The translations under genes were made by a program, and so were the position numbers. The notes below the pieces were generated by a model. It worked only from the letters and a program-made list of their open reading frames with translations. It searched no databases and was not told where the DNA came from. A stretch of DNA of 64,000 nucleotides from Pseudonocardia parietis (GTDB taxonomy: Bacteria > Actinomycetota > Actinomycetes > Mycobacteriales > Pseudonocardiaceae): NCBI RefSeq assembly GCF_017876315.1, contig NZ_JAGINU010000001.1:1054001-1118000 (forward strand), given 5' to 3'. Below are positions 1 to 10,659 of the stretch, in pieces. Numbering within the stretch: position 1 is the stretch's first letter; each line of letters starts with the position of its first letter.

Positions 1-157
1 GCCGGGGGACGTGGCATATCGCGGCCCGAACGAGTGGGATTCGGCTCGTTTTCCCAATGCTGCCGACCCTCGGTCGACGCGGCGAACATTTCTCGGCTAG
101 TCTTCGAATCGAGTCGGTTCCGGTGATCCGCGTGGCCTCACCATTGCGTCCAGGTAT

Positions 158-172
158 TGCGGTTATACCGCA
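158..172. promoter_or_regulatory. Palindrome in the lsr2 upstream region
   Basis: TGCGGT-TAT-ACCGCA is a perfect 6-bp inverted repeat about 60 bases before the lsr2 start. Lsr2 is a nucleoid protein and such genes are often autoregulated, so an operator or promoter element is possible. The AT-rich centre stands out from the GC-rich surroundings. No well-spaced -35/-10 pair could be assigned. The rest of positions 1-234 shows no gene I can support. Confidence 0.3.
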
Positions 173-234
173 GGCGTACCTGCCGGGCCGGTTCGCCCGT
201 GAACATGCACGGCCATTCCAAGGAGGCTGCGACG

Positions 235-582
235 ATGGCGCAGATCAAGGAGGTCCGGCTCGTCGACGATCTGACCGGTGACGCGGCGGACGAAACGATC
301 GAGTTCGGGATCGACGGTCGGAACTACGAGATCGACCTGTCGAACGACAACGCGAAAAAGCTGCGCGACGTGCTCGCCGACTACGTCGCCGGAGCCCGCC
401 GCGCGGCGGGCGGCCCCGCCCGGCGTCGTGGTGGTTCGTCGAACTCGGCGGCCCGCCGCCCGTCGGTGGACCGCGAGCAGAACCAGGCGATCCGCGAGTG
501 GGCCCGCAAGCGCGGCATGAAGGTCTCGGACCGCGGCCGCATCCCGGCGGAGGTTCTCGAGGCCTACCACCAGGAGAACTAA
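235..582 (+). CDS. lsr2: Lsr2 nucleoid-associated xenogeneic silencer
   Basis: This encodes a 115-residue H-NS-like protein that binds AT-rich DNA in the minor groove and silences transferred genes. The N-terminal half, starting [15 protein letters not shown], is the beta/alpha oligomerisation domain. A basic Ala/Gly/Arg linker at about residues 52-72 leads to the C-terminal DNA-binding domain (REWARKRG...SDRGRIP), which carries the AT-hook-like RGR motif. The start is fixed by AAGGAGG at 220-226, eight bases before the ATG. An upstream in-frame start at 157 would add a non-homologous extension and is rejected. As in mycobacteria the gene lies just before clpC, here separated by one flavoprotein gene. 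Confidence 0.96.
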   Translation: MAQIKEVRLVDDLTGDAADETIEFGIDGRNYEIDLSNDNAKKLRDVLADYVAGARRAAGGPARRRGGSSNSAARRPSVDREQNQAIREWARKRGMKVSDRGRIPAEVLEAYHQEN

Positions 583-662
583 GGCTGGCCTCACCCCGGG
601 CGGCGGGTGAGGGGTAGCGTGGCGAAGGCCCCTTCCCCACCCGCTCCCGGGAGGCCGCCCTC

Positions 663-1490
663 ATGGCACGTCGTGTCACCGAGCTCCAGGTGCTGCGCAC
701 CGTGAGCCTGAGCCCGCACATGGTCCGAGTCGTCGCCGGTGGTGACGGCCTCGCGGCCTTCCCGCGGACCGAACACACCGACCGTTACGTCAAGATCCTG
801 TTCCCGCTGCCCGGTGTCGAGTACCCCGAGCCGCTGGACATGGACGTCGTGCACGCCGAGTACCCGCGCGAGCAGTGGCCGGCGCAGCGCACCTACACGG
901 TGCGGTCGCTCGACCACGACGCAGGCGAGATGGTCATCGACTTCGTGCACCACGGCGACACCGGCCTCGCCGGGCCGTGGGCCGCCTCCGCGCAGCCCGG
1001 CGACCGGCTGCGGATGCTCGGCCCCGGCGGCGCCTACGTCCCCGATCCCGATGCGGACTGGCATCTGTTCGTCGGCGACGATGCCGCCCTGCCCGCGATC
1101 TGCGCCGCCCTCGAGCGCCTCCCGGCCGATCGGCCCGCGCTCGCGGTCCTGCAGGTCGACGGCCCCGGGGACGTGCTCGGGCTGCCGGCGCGGGCCGGGA
1201 CGACCGTGCAGTGGCTGTACCGCTCGGAGGCCGGTGGCGACCCGGAGAGCACGCAGCTGCCCGACGCCGTGCGCGCCCTGACCTTTCCGACGGGTCGGGT
1301 GCACGCCTTCGTGCACGGTGAGGCGATCGCCGTCCGGGACCTGCGCCGCCACCTCACCCGCGAGCGCGGGATCGCCAAGGACGACCTGTCGATCTCCGGC
1401 TACTGGCGCCGTGGCCGCGACGAGGAGGGCTTCCGCGAGTTCAAGGCCGCCGAGCGAACCGAACAGGAAGCCGCCCGGCCGGTGGGGTGA
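663..1490 (+). CDS. Siderophore-interacting protein (ViuB/SIP-type flavin reductase)
   Basis: This 275-residue protein belongs to the siderophore-interacting FAD/NAD(P)H ferric-siderophore reductase family, which releases iron from imported siderophores in the cytosol. Residues around 76-82 (RTYTVRS) form the FAD-binding R-x-Y-[ST]-x-R motif of the ferredoxin-reductase fold. The end, SGYWRRGRDEEGFREFK at about 245-261, is the family C-terminal signature. It is a single gene between lsr2 and clpC with no siderophore transport or synthesis genes beside it, so its physiological ferric chelate cannot be told. Family assignment is secure; the substrate is inferred. Confidence 0.88.
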   Translation: MARRVTELQVLRTVSLSPHMVRVVAGGDGLAAFPRTEHTDRYVKILFPLPGVEYPEPLDMDVVHAEYPREQWPAQRTYTVRSLDHDAGEMVIDFVHHGDTGLAGPWAASAQPGDRLRMLGPGGAYVPDPDADWHLFVGDDAALPAICAALERLPADRPALAVLQVDGPGDVLGLPARAGTTVQWLYRSEAGGDPESTQLPDAVRALTFPTGRVHAFVHGEAIAVRDLRRHLTRERGIAKDDLSISGYWRRGRDEEGFREFKAAERTEQEAARPVG

Positions 1491-1501
1491 ACCCGGCCGG
1501 G
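1474..1501 (+). terminator. Hairpin spanning the stop codon of the SIP gene
   Basis: CCCGGCCGG at 1474-1482 and CCGGCCGGG at 1493-1501 form a perfect 9-bp stem with a 10-base loop containing the TGA. There is no T-run, so it is a weak or L-shaped terminator candidate. Confidence 0.35.
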
Positions 1502-1632
1502 AACACGCGGGACGGCACACGTGTTACGTCGGCATGCCTCCCGGTGCACGTCAGGTGGAGGCGCAGGCCCCCCTGCGACCGATACAGTGGTATGAGGCCT
1601 ACCCGCGAGGGGCGGCCTGGCGCGGTGTCACG

Positions 1633-1664
1633 CGAGGGCGCAGTGTTTGACGAGGGCGCAGTGT
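1633..1664 (+). repeat. Direct repeat upstream of clpC
   Basis: The 14-mer CGAGGGCGCAGTGT occurs twice, at 1633-1646 and 1651-1664, with an 18-bp period, about 75-105 bases before the clpC start. ClpC genes of actinobacteria are under stress regulators such as ClgR. I do not see a recognisable ClgR box here, so the repeat may be another operator or may be neutral. Confidence 0.45.
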
Positions 1665-1739
1665 CGGACCCGGTGCGCCGGGACTTCACGGAGATGCTGG
1701 TCGCGCCGTACGTGAGGCGCAGCAGGCAAGGAGTGCGAA

Positions 1740-4289
1740 TTGTTCGAGAGGTTCACCGACCGAGCGCGACGTGTTGTCGTCCTGGCCCAGGAAGAGGCCC
1801 GGATGCTCAACCACAACTACATCGGGACCGAGCACATCCTCCTTGGCCTGATCCACGAGGGTGAGGGCGTCGCCGCGAAGGCGCTCGAGTCCCTCGGAAT
1901 CGCTCTGGAGGGCGTGCGGCAGCAGGTCGAGGAGATCATCGGCCAGGGCCAGCAGGCCCCGTCCGGGCACATTCCCTTCACGCCCCGGGCGAAGAAGGTG
2001 CTCGAGCTGTCGCTGCGCGAGGCGCTGCAGCTCGGGCACAACTACATCGGCACCGAGCACATCCTGCTCGGCCTGATCCGCGAGGGCGAAGGCGTCGCGG
2101 CTCAGGTGCTGGTCAAGCTGGGAGCCGACCTCAACCGTGTCCGCCAGCAGGTGCTGCAGCTGCTGTCCGGCTACCAGGGCAAGGAGCCGACCGAGAGCGG
2201 CACCGGAGGCAGGGGCGAGGGCACGCCGTCGTCGTCGCTGGTGCTGGACCAGTTCGGTCGCAACCTCACCCAGCAGGCCCGCGAGGGCAAGCTGGACCCG
2301 GTCATCGGCCGGGAGAAGGAGATCGAGCGGATCATGCAGGTCCTCTCCCGGAGGACCAAGAACAACCCGGTGCTGATCGGCGAGGCCGGCGTCGGCAAGA
2401 CCGCCGCCGTCGAGGGCCTGGGGCTGGCGATCGTCAAGGGCGAGGTCCCGGAGACGCTCAAGGACAAGCAGCTCTACACGCTCGACCTGGGCTCGCTGGT
2501 CGCCGGTTCCCGCTACCGCGGCGACTTCGAGGAGCGCCTCAAGAAGGTGCTCAAGGAGATCCGCACCCGCGGCGACATCATCCTGTTCATCGACGAGATC
2601 CACACCCTGGTGGGTGCGGGTGCCGCCGAGGGCGCGATCGACGCCGCCTCGATCCTCAAGCCGATGCTCGCCCGTGGTGAGCTGCAGACCATCGGCGCGA
2701 CCACGCTCGACGAGTACCGCAAGTACGTCGAGAAGGACCCGGCTCTGGAGCGTCGTTTCCAGCCGATCCAGGTCGCCGAGCCGAGCGTCACGCACACCAT
2801 CGAGATCCTCAAGGGTCTGCGTGACCGGTACGAGGCGCACCACCGCGTCACGATCACCGACGAGGCGCTGTCCTCGGCGGCGACCCTGGCCGACCGCTAC
2901 ATCAACGACCGCTTCCTGCCGGACAAGGCGATCGACCTGATCGACGAGGCCGGCGCCCGGATGCGCATCCGCCGGATGACCGCGCCGCCGGACCTGCGGG
3001 AGTTCGACGAGAAGATCGCGAACGTCCGCCGGGACAAGGAGTCGGCGATCGACGCGCAGGACTTCGAGCGGGCCGCGCACCTGCGCGACCAGGAGAAGAC
3101 CCTGCTCGGCGAGAAGGCCGAGCGCGAGAAGCAGTGGAAGTCCGGTGACCTCGACGTGGTCGCCGAGGTCGACGGTGAGCAGATCGCCGAGGTGCTGGGC
3201 AACTGGACCGGCATCCCGGTGTTCAAGCTGACCGAGGAGGAGACCACCCGGCTGCTGCGCATGGAGGACGAGGTCCACAAGCGCATCATCGGCCAGGAGG
3301 ACGCGGTCAAGTCGGTCTCGCAGGCCATCCGGCGTACCCGGGCCGGTCTGAAGGACCCGAAGCGCCCGTCCGGCTCGTTCATCTTCGCCGGTCCGTCCGG
3401 TGTCGGTAAGACCGAGCTGTCCAAGGCGCTGGCGAACTTCCTGTTCGGCGAGGACGACGCGCTCATCCAGATCGACATGGGCGAGTTCCACGACCGCTAC
3501 ACCGCCTCGCGGCTGTTCGGTGCCCCTCCCGGGTACGTCGGCTACGAGGAGGGCGGCCAGCTCACCGAGAAGGTGCGGCGCAAGCCGTTCTCGGTGGTGC
3601 TGTTCGACGAGATCGAGAAGGCGCACCAGGAGATCTACAACACACTCCTGCAGGTGCTCGAGGACGGCCGTCTCACCGACGGTCAGGGCCGCACGGTCGA
3701 CTTCAAGAACACCGTGCTGATCTTCACCTCGAACCTGGGTACCCAGGACATCTCGAAGGCCGTGGGACTGGGCTTCTCGTCGGGCAACGACGAGGCGTCG
3801 AACTACGAGCGGATGAAGACCAAGGTCAACGACGAGCTGAAGAAGCACTTCCGCCCGGAGTTCCTCAACCGTATCGACGACATCATCGTCTTCCACCAGC
3901 TCAACCAGGACCAGATCATCGAGATGGTCGACCTGATGATCGGGCGGGTGGAGACGCAGCTGGCCAACAAGGACATGGCCATCGAGCTCACCGAGAAGGC
4001 CAAGCGACTGCTGGCCCGGCGTGGGTTCGACCCGGTCCTCGGTGCGCGGCCGCTGCGCCGGACGATCCAGCGCGAGATCGAGGACCAGCTGTCGGAGAAG
4101 ATCCTCTTCGGCGAGCTGGAAGCCGGTCAGATCGTGCTGGTCGATGTCGAGGGACTCGACGAGGACGCTCCGGAGGACTCGAAGGCCCACGACGACAAGG
4201 CGCACTTCACCTTCCGCGGTGAGCGCAAGCCGTCGGAGCCGGTGCCGGACACTCCGCCGACCGCGCTGGCGGGCGGCGAGGAGTCCTGA
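1740..4289 (+). CDS. clpC: ClpC AAA+ unfoldase (ClpC1)
   Basis: This 849-residue Hsp100 ATPase unfolds substrates for the ClpP peptidase in the cytosol and is normally essential in actinobacteria. The order of parts is two N-terminal repeats (residues about 3-145), AAA+ domain 1 with Walker A GEAGVGKT at about 214-221, a UVR-containing middle domain at about 425-460, AAA+ domain 2 with Walker A GPSGVGKT at about 550-557, and a C-terminal ClpB D2-small domain. The pore loop GYVGYEEGG is intact. The length matches M. tuberculosis ClpC1. The start codon is TTG, supported by AAGGAG at 1728-1733 six bases upstream and by the family N-terminus [11 protein letters not shown]. The acidic tail ([14 protein letters not shown]) is unusually charged. 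Confidence 0.97.
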   Translation: MFERFTDRARRVVVLAQEEARMLNHNYIGTEHILLGLIHEGEGVAAKALESLGIALEGVRQQVEEIIGQGQQAPSGHIPFTPRAKKVLELSLREALQLGHNYIGTEHILLGLIREGEGVAAQVLVKLGADLNRVRQQVLQLLSGYQGKEPTESGTGGRGEGTPSSSLVLDQFGRNLTQQAREGKLDPVIGREKEIERIMQVLSRRTKNNPVLIGEAGVGKTAAVEGLGLAIVKGEVPETLKDKQLYTLDLGSLVAGSRYRGDFEERLKKVLKEIRTRGDIILFIDEIHTLVGAGAAEGAIDAASILKPMLARGELQTIGATTLDEYRKYVEKDPALERRFQPIQVAEPSVTHTIEILKGLRDRYEAHHRVTITDEALSSAATLADRYINDRFLPDKAIDLIDEAGARMRIRRMTAPPDLREFDEKIANVRRDKESAIDAQDFERAAHLRDQEKTLLGEKAEREKQWKSGDLDVVAEVDGEQIAEVLGNWTGIPVFKLTEEETTRLLRMEDEVHKRIIGQEDAVKSVSQAIRRTRAGLKDPKRPSGSFIFAGPSGVGKTELSKALANFLFGEDDALIQIDMGEFHDRYTASRLFGAPPGYVGYEEGGQLTEKVRRKPFSVVLFDEIEKAHQEIYNTLLQVLEDGRLTDGQGRTVDFKNTVLIFTSNLGTQDISKAVGLGFSSGNDEASNYERMKTKVNDELKKHFRPEFLNRIDDIIVFHQLNQDQIIEMVDLMIGRVETQLANKDMAIELTEKAKRLLARRGFDPVLGARPLRRTIQREIEDQLSEKILFGELEAGQIVLVDVEGLDEDAPEDSKAHDDKAHFTFRGERKPSEPVPDTPPTALAGGEES

Positions 4290-4309
4290 GGTAGCCACAG
4301 GCTCGCGCA

Positions 4310-4344
4310 GGGCCCGTCCCGGATCCGTCCGGGGCGGGCCCTTT
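4310..4344 (+). terminator. Intrinsic terminator after clpC
   Basis: GGGCCCGTCCC at 4310-4320 pairs with GGGGCGGGCCC at 4331-4341 (one G-T wobble), followed by TTT. It lies 20 bases after the clpC stop and just before the 3' end of the convergent kinase gene. Confidence 0.75.
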
Positions 4345-4350
4345 CGCATG

Positions 4351-5037
4351 TCAGGCCGGGAAGTCCGCGCAGGCGACGACGAGGTCCGCCCGGGCCCTCC
4401 CGGCCGCGACCAGCCGGGCGTTCGGCTCGTCGGTGGCCTCGACCCAGGCCCGCGCCCGCTCCGGGTTCTTGCCGAACCGGACGTGCCGGGCCACCAGCCG
4501 TTCGAGCCGCAACGCCTCGTCGGTCTCGTGGAACCACACCTCGTCGAACTCCGCGCGGACCGCGCGCCACCGGGGCGCGTCGACGAGCAGGTAGTTGCCC
4601 TCGCTGACGACCAGCCGGCACGCCGGGTGCACCGGGACCGACCCGGCGACCGGCTGTTCGATCTCCCGGTCGAAGGCCGGGGCGTACACCGGCGGGTCCC
4701 CGGCCCCCGGGGTGTGCCGGAGCCGCCGCAGGAACTCTGCGTACCCGGACGCGTCGAACGTGTCCGGGGCGCCCTTGCGGTCCCGGCGGCCGAGCCGATC
4801 CAGCTCGACGTCGGCCAGGTGGAAGCCGTCCATCGGGACGTGCGCGACCCAGTCCGCCGCCAGGCCGGCCGGGGGAGCGGCAGCCAGCGCCCGGACCAGG
4901 GCGTGCGCCAGCGTCGTCTTGCCGGCCCCCGGCGCGCCCGCGACGCCGAGCAGCCCGCGGCGCCGCCCGCCGGCGAGCGTCCGCGCGCGTCGCACCAGCT
5001 CGTCGAACCGCTCGATCCGCTCCGGGCCCGCTGTCAC
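4351..5037 (-). CDS. P-loop nucleoside/nucleotide kinase family protein
   Basis: This 228-residue P-loop kinase is of the phosphoribulokinase/uridine kinase/pantothenate kinase superfamily, resembling proteins annotated as nucleoside/nucleotide kinase or fructose-transport-system kinase. The Walker A motif GAPGAGKTT lies at about residues 34-42. MDGFHLADVELD at about 68-79 is the family's substrate-binding Asp-Gly-Phe-His motif. VVSEGNYLL is the strand carrying the Walker B equivalent. The start is GTG at 5037, 35 bases from the divergent BrkB gene. The substrate (sugar, nucleoside or vitamin) cannot be decided from sequence. Confidence 0.75.
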   Translation of the reverse strand: MTAGPERIERFDELVRRARTLAGGRRRGLLGVAGAPGAGKTTLAHALVRALAAAPPAGLAADWVAHVPMDGFHLADVELDRLGRRDRKGAPDTFDASGYAEFLRRLRHTPGAGDPPVYAPAFDREIEQPVAGSVPVHPACRLVVSEGNYLLVDAPRWRAVRAEFDEVWFHETDEALRLERLVARHVRFGKNPERARAWVEATDEPNARLVAAGRARADLVVACADFPA

Positions 5038-5072
5038 GCCGTCATCGTCGCAGGGGCACTAGGTTCGCCCTC

Positions 5073-6098
5073 ATGAGCTCGGTGCGGCCGGTGCCGGAGA
5101 CGCGGCTGATGTCCGGCGACCGGCTGTCCGCCGACGACGCCGCGCACACCCTGCGCCGCTACGGCCTGCGCCACCTGCTGGGCACCGGGTTCCTGCGCTT
5201 CCGTTACGGCGACGGCTTCTCGCACGCGCGGGCGTTCGGGATGCAGCTCGCCCTGGCTGCGGTGCCGCTGATCATCGCCGGGATCGGGCTCTCGGCCGCG
5301 GCCGGTGCCGTGGGTGCGTCCGAGGTGGTGGCCCGCACGGTGCTCGCGCTGTCCCCGGGCACCAGCGACGAGCTCGTCGCGCAGGCGGTGACCGGCAGCG
5401 ACCCGGATCCCGCGGAGGCCGGGGAGGACCCGGAGCGCGACGACACCCCGGCCGGAGAGCGCGGTGAGATCGTGCTCGGGCTCGGCCTCGTGACCGCGTT
5501 CGCGGCCGCGACGTCGGCGTTCGCCCAGCTGGAGCGGGGTGCGAACCGGATCTACGGCACCGAGCGGGACCGGCCGGCCCTCGCCAAGTACGCCCGGGCG
5601 GCGCTGCTCACCGCGACCGCCGGGGTGGCGATGGCGAGCGGGCTGCTGCTGATCGTCGCGGGGGAGCCGTTCGGGGACGCGGTGCGCGAGGTCTACCGGT
5701 GGGGGCCGGGCGCCGAGACCGTGTGGGACGTGGTCCGCTGGCCGGTCGGGCTGACGTTGCTGGTCGTCGCCGTCACGGCGCTGCTGCGGTTCGCCCCGCG
5801 CCGCAACCAGCCGGGCCTGTCCTGGCTCGCCGTCGGCGCCACGGTCACGGTGCTGGCCTGGCTGGCCGGGTCCGGGCTGCTCGCGCTCTACGTCGCCGTC
5901 GCGGACACCTTCGGCGAGACCTACGGCCCGCTCACGGCCGTGATGGCGCTGCTGATCTGGGCGAACGTCACCGGGATCGCGTTGCTCGCCGGAGTCGCGC
6001 TGGCGGCCCAGCTGGAGGCCGTCCGGGCGGGGGAGGACGATCCGCGCCTGCTCGACTCCGACGACGACGGTATCCCCGACTCCACCGACCCGCGCTGA
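5073..6098 (+). CDS. YihY/BrkB-family inner-membrane protein with a C-terminal calcium-motif tail
   Basis: This 341-residue polytopic membrane protein has about six hydrophobic segments, from MQLALAAVPLIIAGIGL near residue 57 to the helix ending ALLAGVALAAQL near 320. The arrangement matches the YihY/virulence factor BrkB family, often mislabelled ribonuclease BN; its cellular role is not settled. A short acidic insert (DPDPAEAGEDPERDD) sits between the first two helices. The last 13 residues, DSDDDGIPDSTDP, match the Asp-rich thrombospondin-type-3/EF-like calcium-binding signature, which is unusual as a tail on this family. It is transcribed alone, divergent from the kinase gene. Confidence 0.82.
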   Translation: MSSVRPVPETRLMSGDRLSADDAAHTLRRYGLRHLLGTGFLRFRYGDGFSHARAFGMQLALAAVPLIIAGIGLSAAAGAVGASEVVARTVLALSPGTSDELVAQAVTGSDPDPAEAGEDPERDDTPAGERGEIVLGLGLVTAFAAATSAFAQLERGANRIYGTERDRPALAKYARAALLTATAGVAMASGLLLIVAGEPFGDAVREVYRWGPGAETVWDVVRWPVGLTLLVVAVTALLRFAPRRNQPGLSWLAVGATVTVLAWLAGSGLLALYVAVADTFGETYGPLTAVMALLIWANVTGIALLAGVALAAQLEAVRAGEDDPRLLDSDDDGIPDSTDPR

Positions 6099-6122
6099 AC
6101 CGGGCGCGGCCCGTGCGTCGCG

Positions 6123-7577
6123 TCAGCGCTCGACGGGGCACCAGCGCAGCTCGTCGCGGCGCGGATCGCCGGAAGGCAGTGTGTGCCGCAGCCGGCGCCG
6201 GAGCTCGTCGTCGGCCTCGCCGGCCCGGACGAGCGTCCACAGCGCGTCCGGGTCACCGGAGCGCAGCACCGCCGAACGGGTCGCGACGAGCAGGTGCTCC
6301 CGCTCGGCCCGGACCGCCGGTGACTCGGACACCGGCAGCAACGGGCCGCGGGCGGCCTCGGCGGCGGCGTCGCGCACCCGGCCGTCGCGCAGCGCCTCGC
6401 GCAGCCGCAGGAAGTCGGCGTCCACCCGGGCCGCCAGCCGGTACGGCTGGGTCCGCACGGTGTCCTCGCCGAGGTGCCGGCGCAGCCGGTGGATCTCGGC
6501 GCGGACGGTGATCGGACGGCCCCCGTCGCCGTAGAGGGCGACGGCGAGCTGGTCGGCGGTCATGCCCTCCGGGTGCAGCGCGAGCAGTGTGAGGACCTCG
6601 GCGTGGCGCAGCCCGAGTCGGACCGCCCGGCCGGCCCGGCGGGCCACCGCCGTCCGCGCGCCGAGGAACGGCAGGGTCAGGCCCGGCAGCACTGGCCCGT
6701 CCGGCGCCGGCAGCCGGAGCAGCCAGCCCTCGCCGAGCGGCTCGAGCAGGCCCTCCACCGGCGTCGACGTCCCGCCCTCGATCCCGTGGTCGACCAGCAC
6801 CCGGTCGCCCCGCTCCGGCAGCGTCACCCGTTCCGGGAAGCGGCCGGCGGGGTGCGCGGCGAGCACCCGCCCGCGGGGCGACAGCAACGCGCCCGGGACG
6901 CCGCCCAGCCCGGCCAGGTGTGGCAGGTTCGTCGCCCGCAACCGCTCGTCGCGCTGGGCGGTCAGCGTGGCCAGCCGGTGCTCGGCGAGCCGGGCGGCCG
7001 CGGTGACCAGGGACAGCGTCATCGGGTGGAACGTCTCCTCCGGCCCGGTGACGTCGACGGTGCCGATCAGCCGTCCGGTCTCCGGGTCGTGCACGGGGGC
7101 GGCCGCGCAGGTCCACGGGTGGTACGCGCTGACCAGGTGCTCGGCCGAGTGGATCCGGACCGGGCGGTCGTCGGACAGGGCGGTGCCCATCGCGTTGGTC
7201 CCGATCGAGTCCTCGCTCCACCGGGTGCCCTCGACCAGCTCCACCCGCTCGGCCCGGCGCAGCACCTCGCGGGCGCCCTCGCGCCAGAGGATGCACCCGC
7301 GCTCGTCGGTCACGATCATCATGTGCCGGGCCTGCTCGGCCGCGTCGACGAGGGTGTCCCTCAGCACCGGCAGGGCCGCGGCCAGCGGGTGCCCCGCACG
7401 CAGCTCCGGCACGTCGTCCTGACGGTAGGTGTGGCGCGGCCGGGCCCGGTCCGGGTCGACGGCGGCGGCCAGCGACCGCTGCCAGGACGCCCGGATCTCC
7501 GGCCGCACCCCGGGATCGGGTGCGCCGGTGAGCACGGCGTCGCGGACGCGTTCCAGCCGGCCCCGGTCCCATGTCAC
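6123..7577 (-). CDS. GAF-domain transcriptional regulator with C-terminal winged helix, probable regulator of the adjacent aldehyde dehydrogenase
   Basis: This 484-residue protein has the AcoR-type layout without a sigma-54 AAA+ domain. An N-terminal region ([10 protein letters not shown]) precedes a GAF domain at about residues 75-190 containing [15 protein letters not shown] and [13 protein letters not shown], typical of regulators in this family. Near residues 319-385 ([14 protein letters not shown]...[17 protein letters not shown]) is a winged-helix DNA-binding segment like those of SARP/OmpR-type activators, rather than the Fis helix-turn-helix of classical AcoR. It is divergent from the acetaldehyde dehydrogenase gene, the usual actinobacterial pairing, so control of that gene by an aldehyde or alcohol signal is inferred. 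Confidence 0.82.
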   Translation of the reverse strand: MTWDRGRLERVRDAVLTGAPDPGVRPEIRASWQRSLAAAVDPDRARPRHTYRQDDVPELRAGHPLAAALPVLRDTLVDAAEQARHMMIVTDERGCILWREGAREVLRRAERVELVEGTRWSEDSIGTNAMGTALSDDRPVRIHSAEHLVSAYHPWTCAAAPVHDPETGRLIGTVDVTGPEETFHPMTLSLVTAAARLAEHRLATLTAQRDERLRATNLPHLAGLGGVPGALLSPRGRVLAAHPAGRFPERVTLPERGDRVLVDHGIEGGTSTPVEGLLEPLGEGWLLRLPAPDGPVLPGLTLPFLGARTAVARRAGRAVRLGLRHAEVLTLLALHPEGMTADQLAVALYGDGGRPITVRAEIHRLRRHLGEDTVRTQPYRLAARVDADFLRLREALRDGRVRDAAAEAARGPLLPVSESPAVRAEREHLLVATRSAVLRSGDPDALWTLVRAGEADDELRRRLRHTLPSGDPRRDELRWCPVER

Positions 7578-7662
7578 GCAGCGACTATACGGTTAGCGCA
7601 GCCTTGCCTGAATCGAAACCGCGTCATCGGTACTGGCCATGGGGTGAGGTTCCGCATCTGCG

Positions 7663-7681
7663 TGCAACTCGACTGCAACTC
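7663..7681. promoter_or_regulatory. Tandem octamer in the regulator/aldehyde dehydrogenase intergenic region
   Basis: TGCAACTC is repeated at 7663-7670 and 7674-7681, an 11-bp period that places both copies on one face of the helix, about 55 bases before the dehydrogenase start. It is a candidate activator site for the divergent GAF regulator. The regulator's true site is not known. Confidence 0.35.
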
Positions 7682-7733
7682 CCGTCTTCCTAGTGTCCGT
7701 CGTCACGCGCACTCCCGACGGGAAGGACCAACG

Positions 7734-9256
<1,523 letters not shown>

Positions 9257-9257
<1 letters not shown>

Positions 9258-9661
9258 TGCCGCAGCCGGACAGCGTCACCCCGGAACGGGTGGCGCTGAC
9301 CCCGGCAGCCGCCGAGCTGCTCGTGAAGCTCACCGACCTGCACGGCCCGCTGATGTTCCACCAGTCCGGCGGTTGCTGCGACGGCAGCGCTCCGATGTGC
9401 TACCCGGACGGTGACTTCAAGCTGGGCGGCTCGGACGTCCACCTCGGTGATCTTCGGGTGGACGGGTTGGAGAAGCCGATCGGTTTCTGGATGTCGGAGT
9501 CGCAGTACCAGTACTGGAAGCACACCCATCTCACCGTCGACGTGGTGAAGGGCCGTGGCAGCGGGTTCTCGGTCGAGGCGCCGGAGGGCGTCCGGTTCCT
9601 GATCCGTTCCCGGCTGTTCTCCGACGACGAGTGGCGAGCGCTCGAACCGCGCGAGAACTGA
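9257..9661 (+). CDS. DUF779 family protein, aldehyde dehydrogenase partner
   Basis: This 134-residue protein matches the DUF779 family, which is nearly always encoded beside aldehyde or alcohol dehydrogenase genes and has no proven activity. The Cys-rich motif SGGCCDGSAPMC at about residues 35-46 could bind metal or take part in redox. The aromatic block FWMSESQYQYWKHTHLTVDVV is a family signature. Translation is coupled to the upstream dehydrogenase through a TGATG junction. A helper role in dehydrogenase maturation or aldehyde detoxification is inference from context only. Confidence 0.85.
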
Positions 9662-9662
9662 C

Positions 9663-9695
9663 CCACCACGGGCCCGGGCCCCGGGCCCGTGGTGG
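9663..9695 (+). terminator. Strong hairpin after the aldehyde dehydrogenase-DUF779 operon
   Basis: A near-perfect 33-base palindrome begins CCACCACGGGCCCGG and ends CCGGGCCCGTGGTGG, starting directly after the DUF779 stop. No U-tract follows, as is common for actinobacterial terminators. It ends 21 bases before the next start codon. Confidence 0.65.
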
Positions 9696-9716
9696 CCGCA
9701 TCCGAGGAGGACGCCG

Positions 9717-10307
9717 ATGTCCGAACCGCACACCCTGCGTGGCCTGATGGGGCTGCCGGCCGACCCGGCCCCGCTGTCCCGTTCCGCGCTGATCATGATC
9801 GATCTGCAGAACACCTACACCGAGGGCGTGATGCGCCTGGAGAACGTCGAGCCGGCGCTGGAGGAGGCCGCCACGCTGCTCGACCGGGCCCGCTCGGCCG
9901 GCGCCAAAGTGATCCACATCCGGCACGACGCCGGTGCGGGCAGCCCGTACGACGTCACCGCCCCGATCGGCGCGATCCACGCCTCGGTCGCCCCGCGCGA
10001 CGACGAGGCGGTCGTGGACAAGAACTTCCCCAGCGCGTTCGTGCACACCGGCCTGGCCGACCTGCTGGAGGGCCACCAGGACCTCGTGCTCGCCGGGTTT
10101 ATGACGCACATGTGCATCAACTCCACCGCGCGCAGCGCGTTCAGCAACGGGTACGTGCCGACGGTCGTCGCCGCCGCGACCGCGACCCGGGACCTGCCGG
10201 GCGTCGACGGCACCGTCCCCGCCGCGCAGGTCCACGCGGCCGCGCTGGCCGGACTCTCGGACCTGCCCGGCATCGTCGTCCCGGACCACAGGTCGGTCCC
10301 CGACTGA
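9717..10307 (+). CDS. Cysteine hydrolase, isochorismatase family
   Basis: This 196-residue alpha/beta protein of the isochorismatase-like hydrolases carries all three catalytic residues: Asp29 in LIMIDLQNTY, Lys102 in DKNFPSAF and Cys133 in GFMTHMCIN. The presence of the Cys nucleophile groups it with nicotinamidase/N-carbamoylsarcosine amidase-type amidohydrolases rather than true isochorismatases. A GAGGAGG Shine-Dalgarno sequence is just upstream. A strong hairpin separates it from the DUF779 gene, so it is probably its own unit. The substrate is unknown; an amide or carbamoyl compound is the family expectation. Confidence 0.85.
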   Translation: MSEPHTLRGLMGLPADPAPLSRSALIMIDLQNTYTEGVMRLENVEPALEEAATLLDRARSAGAKVIHIRHDAGAGSPYDVTAPIGAIHASVAPRDDEAVVDKNFPSAFVHTGLADLLEGHQDLVLAGFMTHMCINSTARSAFSNGYVPTVVAAATATRDLPGVDGTVPAAQVHAAALAGLSDLPGIVVPDHRSVPD

Positions 10308-10330
10308 GCTGAGCCCCGGGCCGGCGCCCC

Positions 10331-10608
10331 GGACGCCCCCCGGTGTGCCCCTCGTGCCAACGGCCCGTGCGGACGGAGGCGGCCGGATTCGCCGCGGCCC
10401 CCTTCCAGCCGTAGCAACCCCGGTTCCTCGCCGGGCCGGCCCGCGGTCCGAACTGCTCCGGTGTGCCCGTGGATCGAACTACTCCGGTGTGCCCGTCGTG
10501 GACGCGCGGTCCGTGAGTACGCGGCACAAGCTGTGCCGGGGTGGCGGGCTGCTGCGAGGGGTACCTCAGCGCGCTCGTCACATGATCGAACAGTTCTGGC
10601 GTGCCCCT
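10331..10608. repeat. Degenerate intergenic repeat, four copies, in a 352-base gene-free stretch
   Basis: The stretch 10308-10659 holds no gene I can support. It contains a repeated element with core CCGGTGTGCCC. Two 21-base copies at 10450-10470 and 10476-10496 differ by one base and have a 26-base period. Both share a gaact lead. A diverged third copy lies at 10588-10608 and a partial fourth at 10331-10352. The copies also share a GATCGAAC lead where present. They may be a lineage-specific dispersed repeat or regulatory sites. Confidence 0.6.
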
Positions 10609-10659
10609 CGCGCCCGGGCGAGCGGTCCGGGGCACCGGTCGCCCCGGCGAGCGGTCGGG

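Noticed and set aside
157..582. Longer lsr2 start at 157
   Set aside because: The extra 26 residues are not Lsr2-like, and a canonical AAGGAGG precedes the ATG at 235.
1686..4349. 887-codon open frame on the minus strand opposite clpC
   Set aside because: It is antisense to a complete, highly conserved clpC. Long antisense frames are expected at this GC content, and its peptide is Leu/Val/Arg-rich without any domain.
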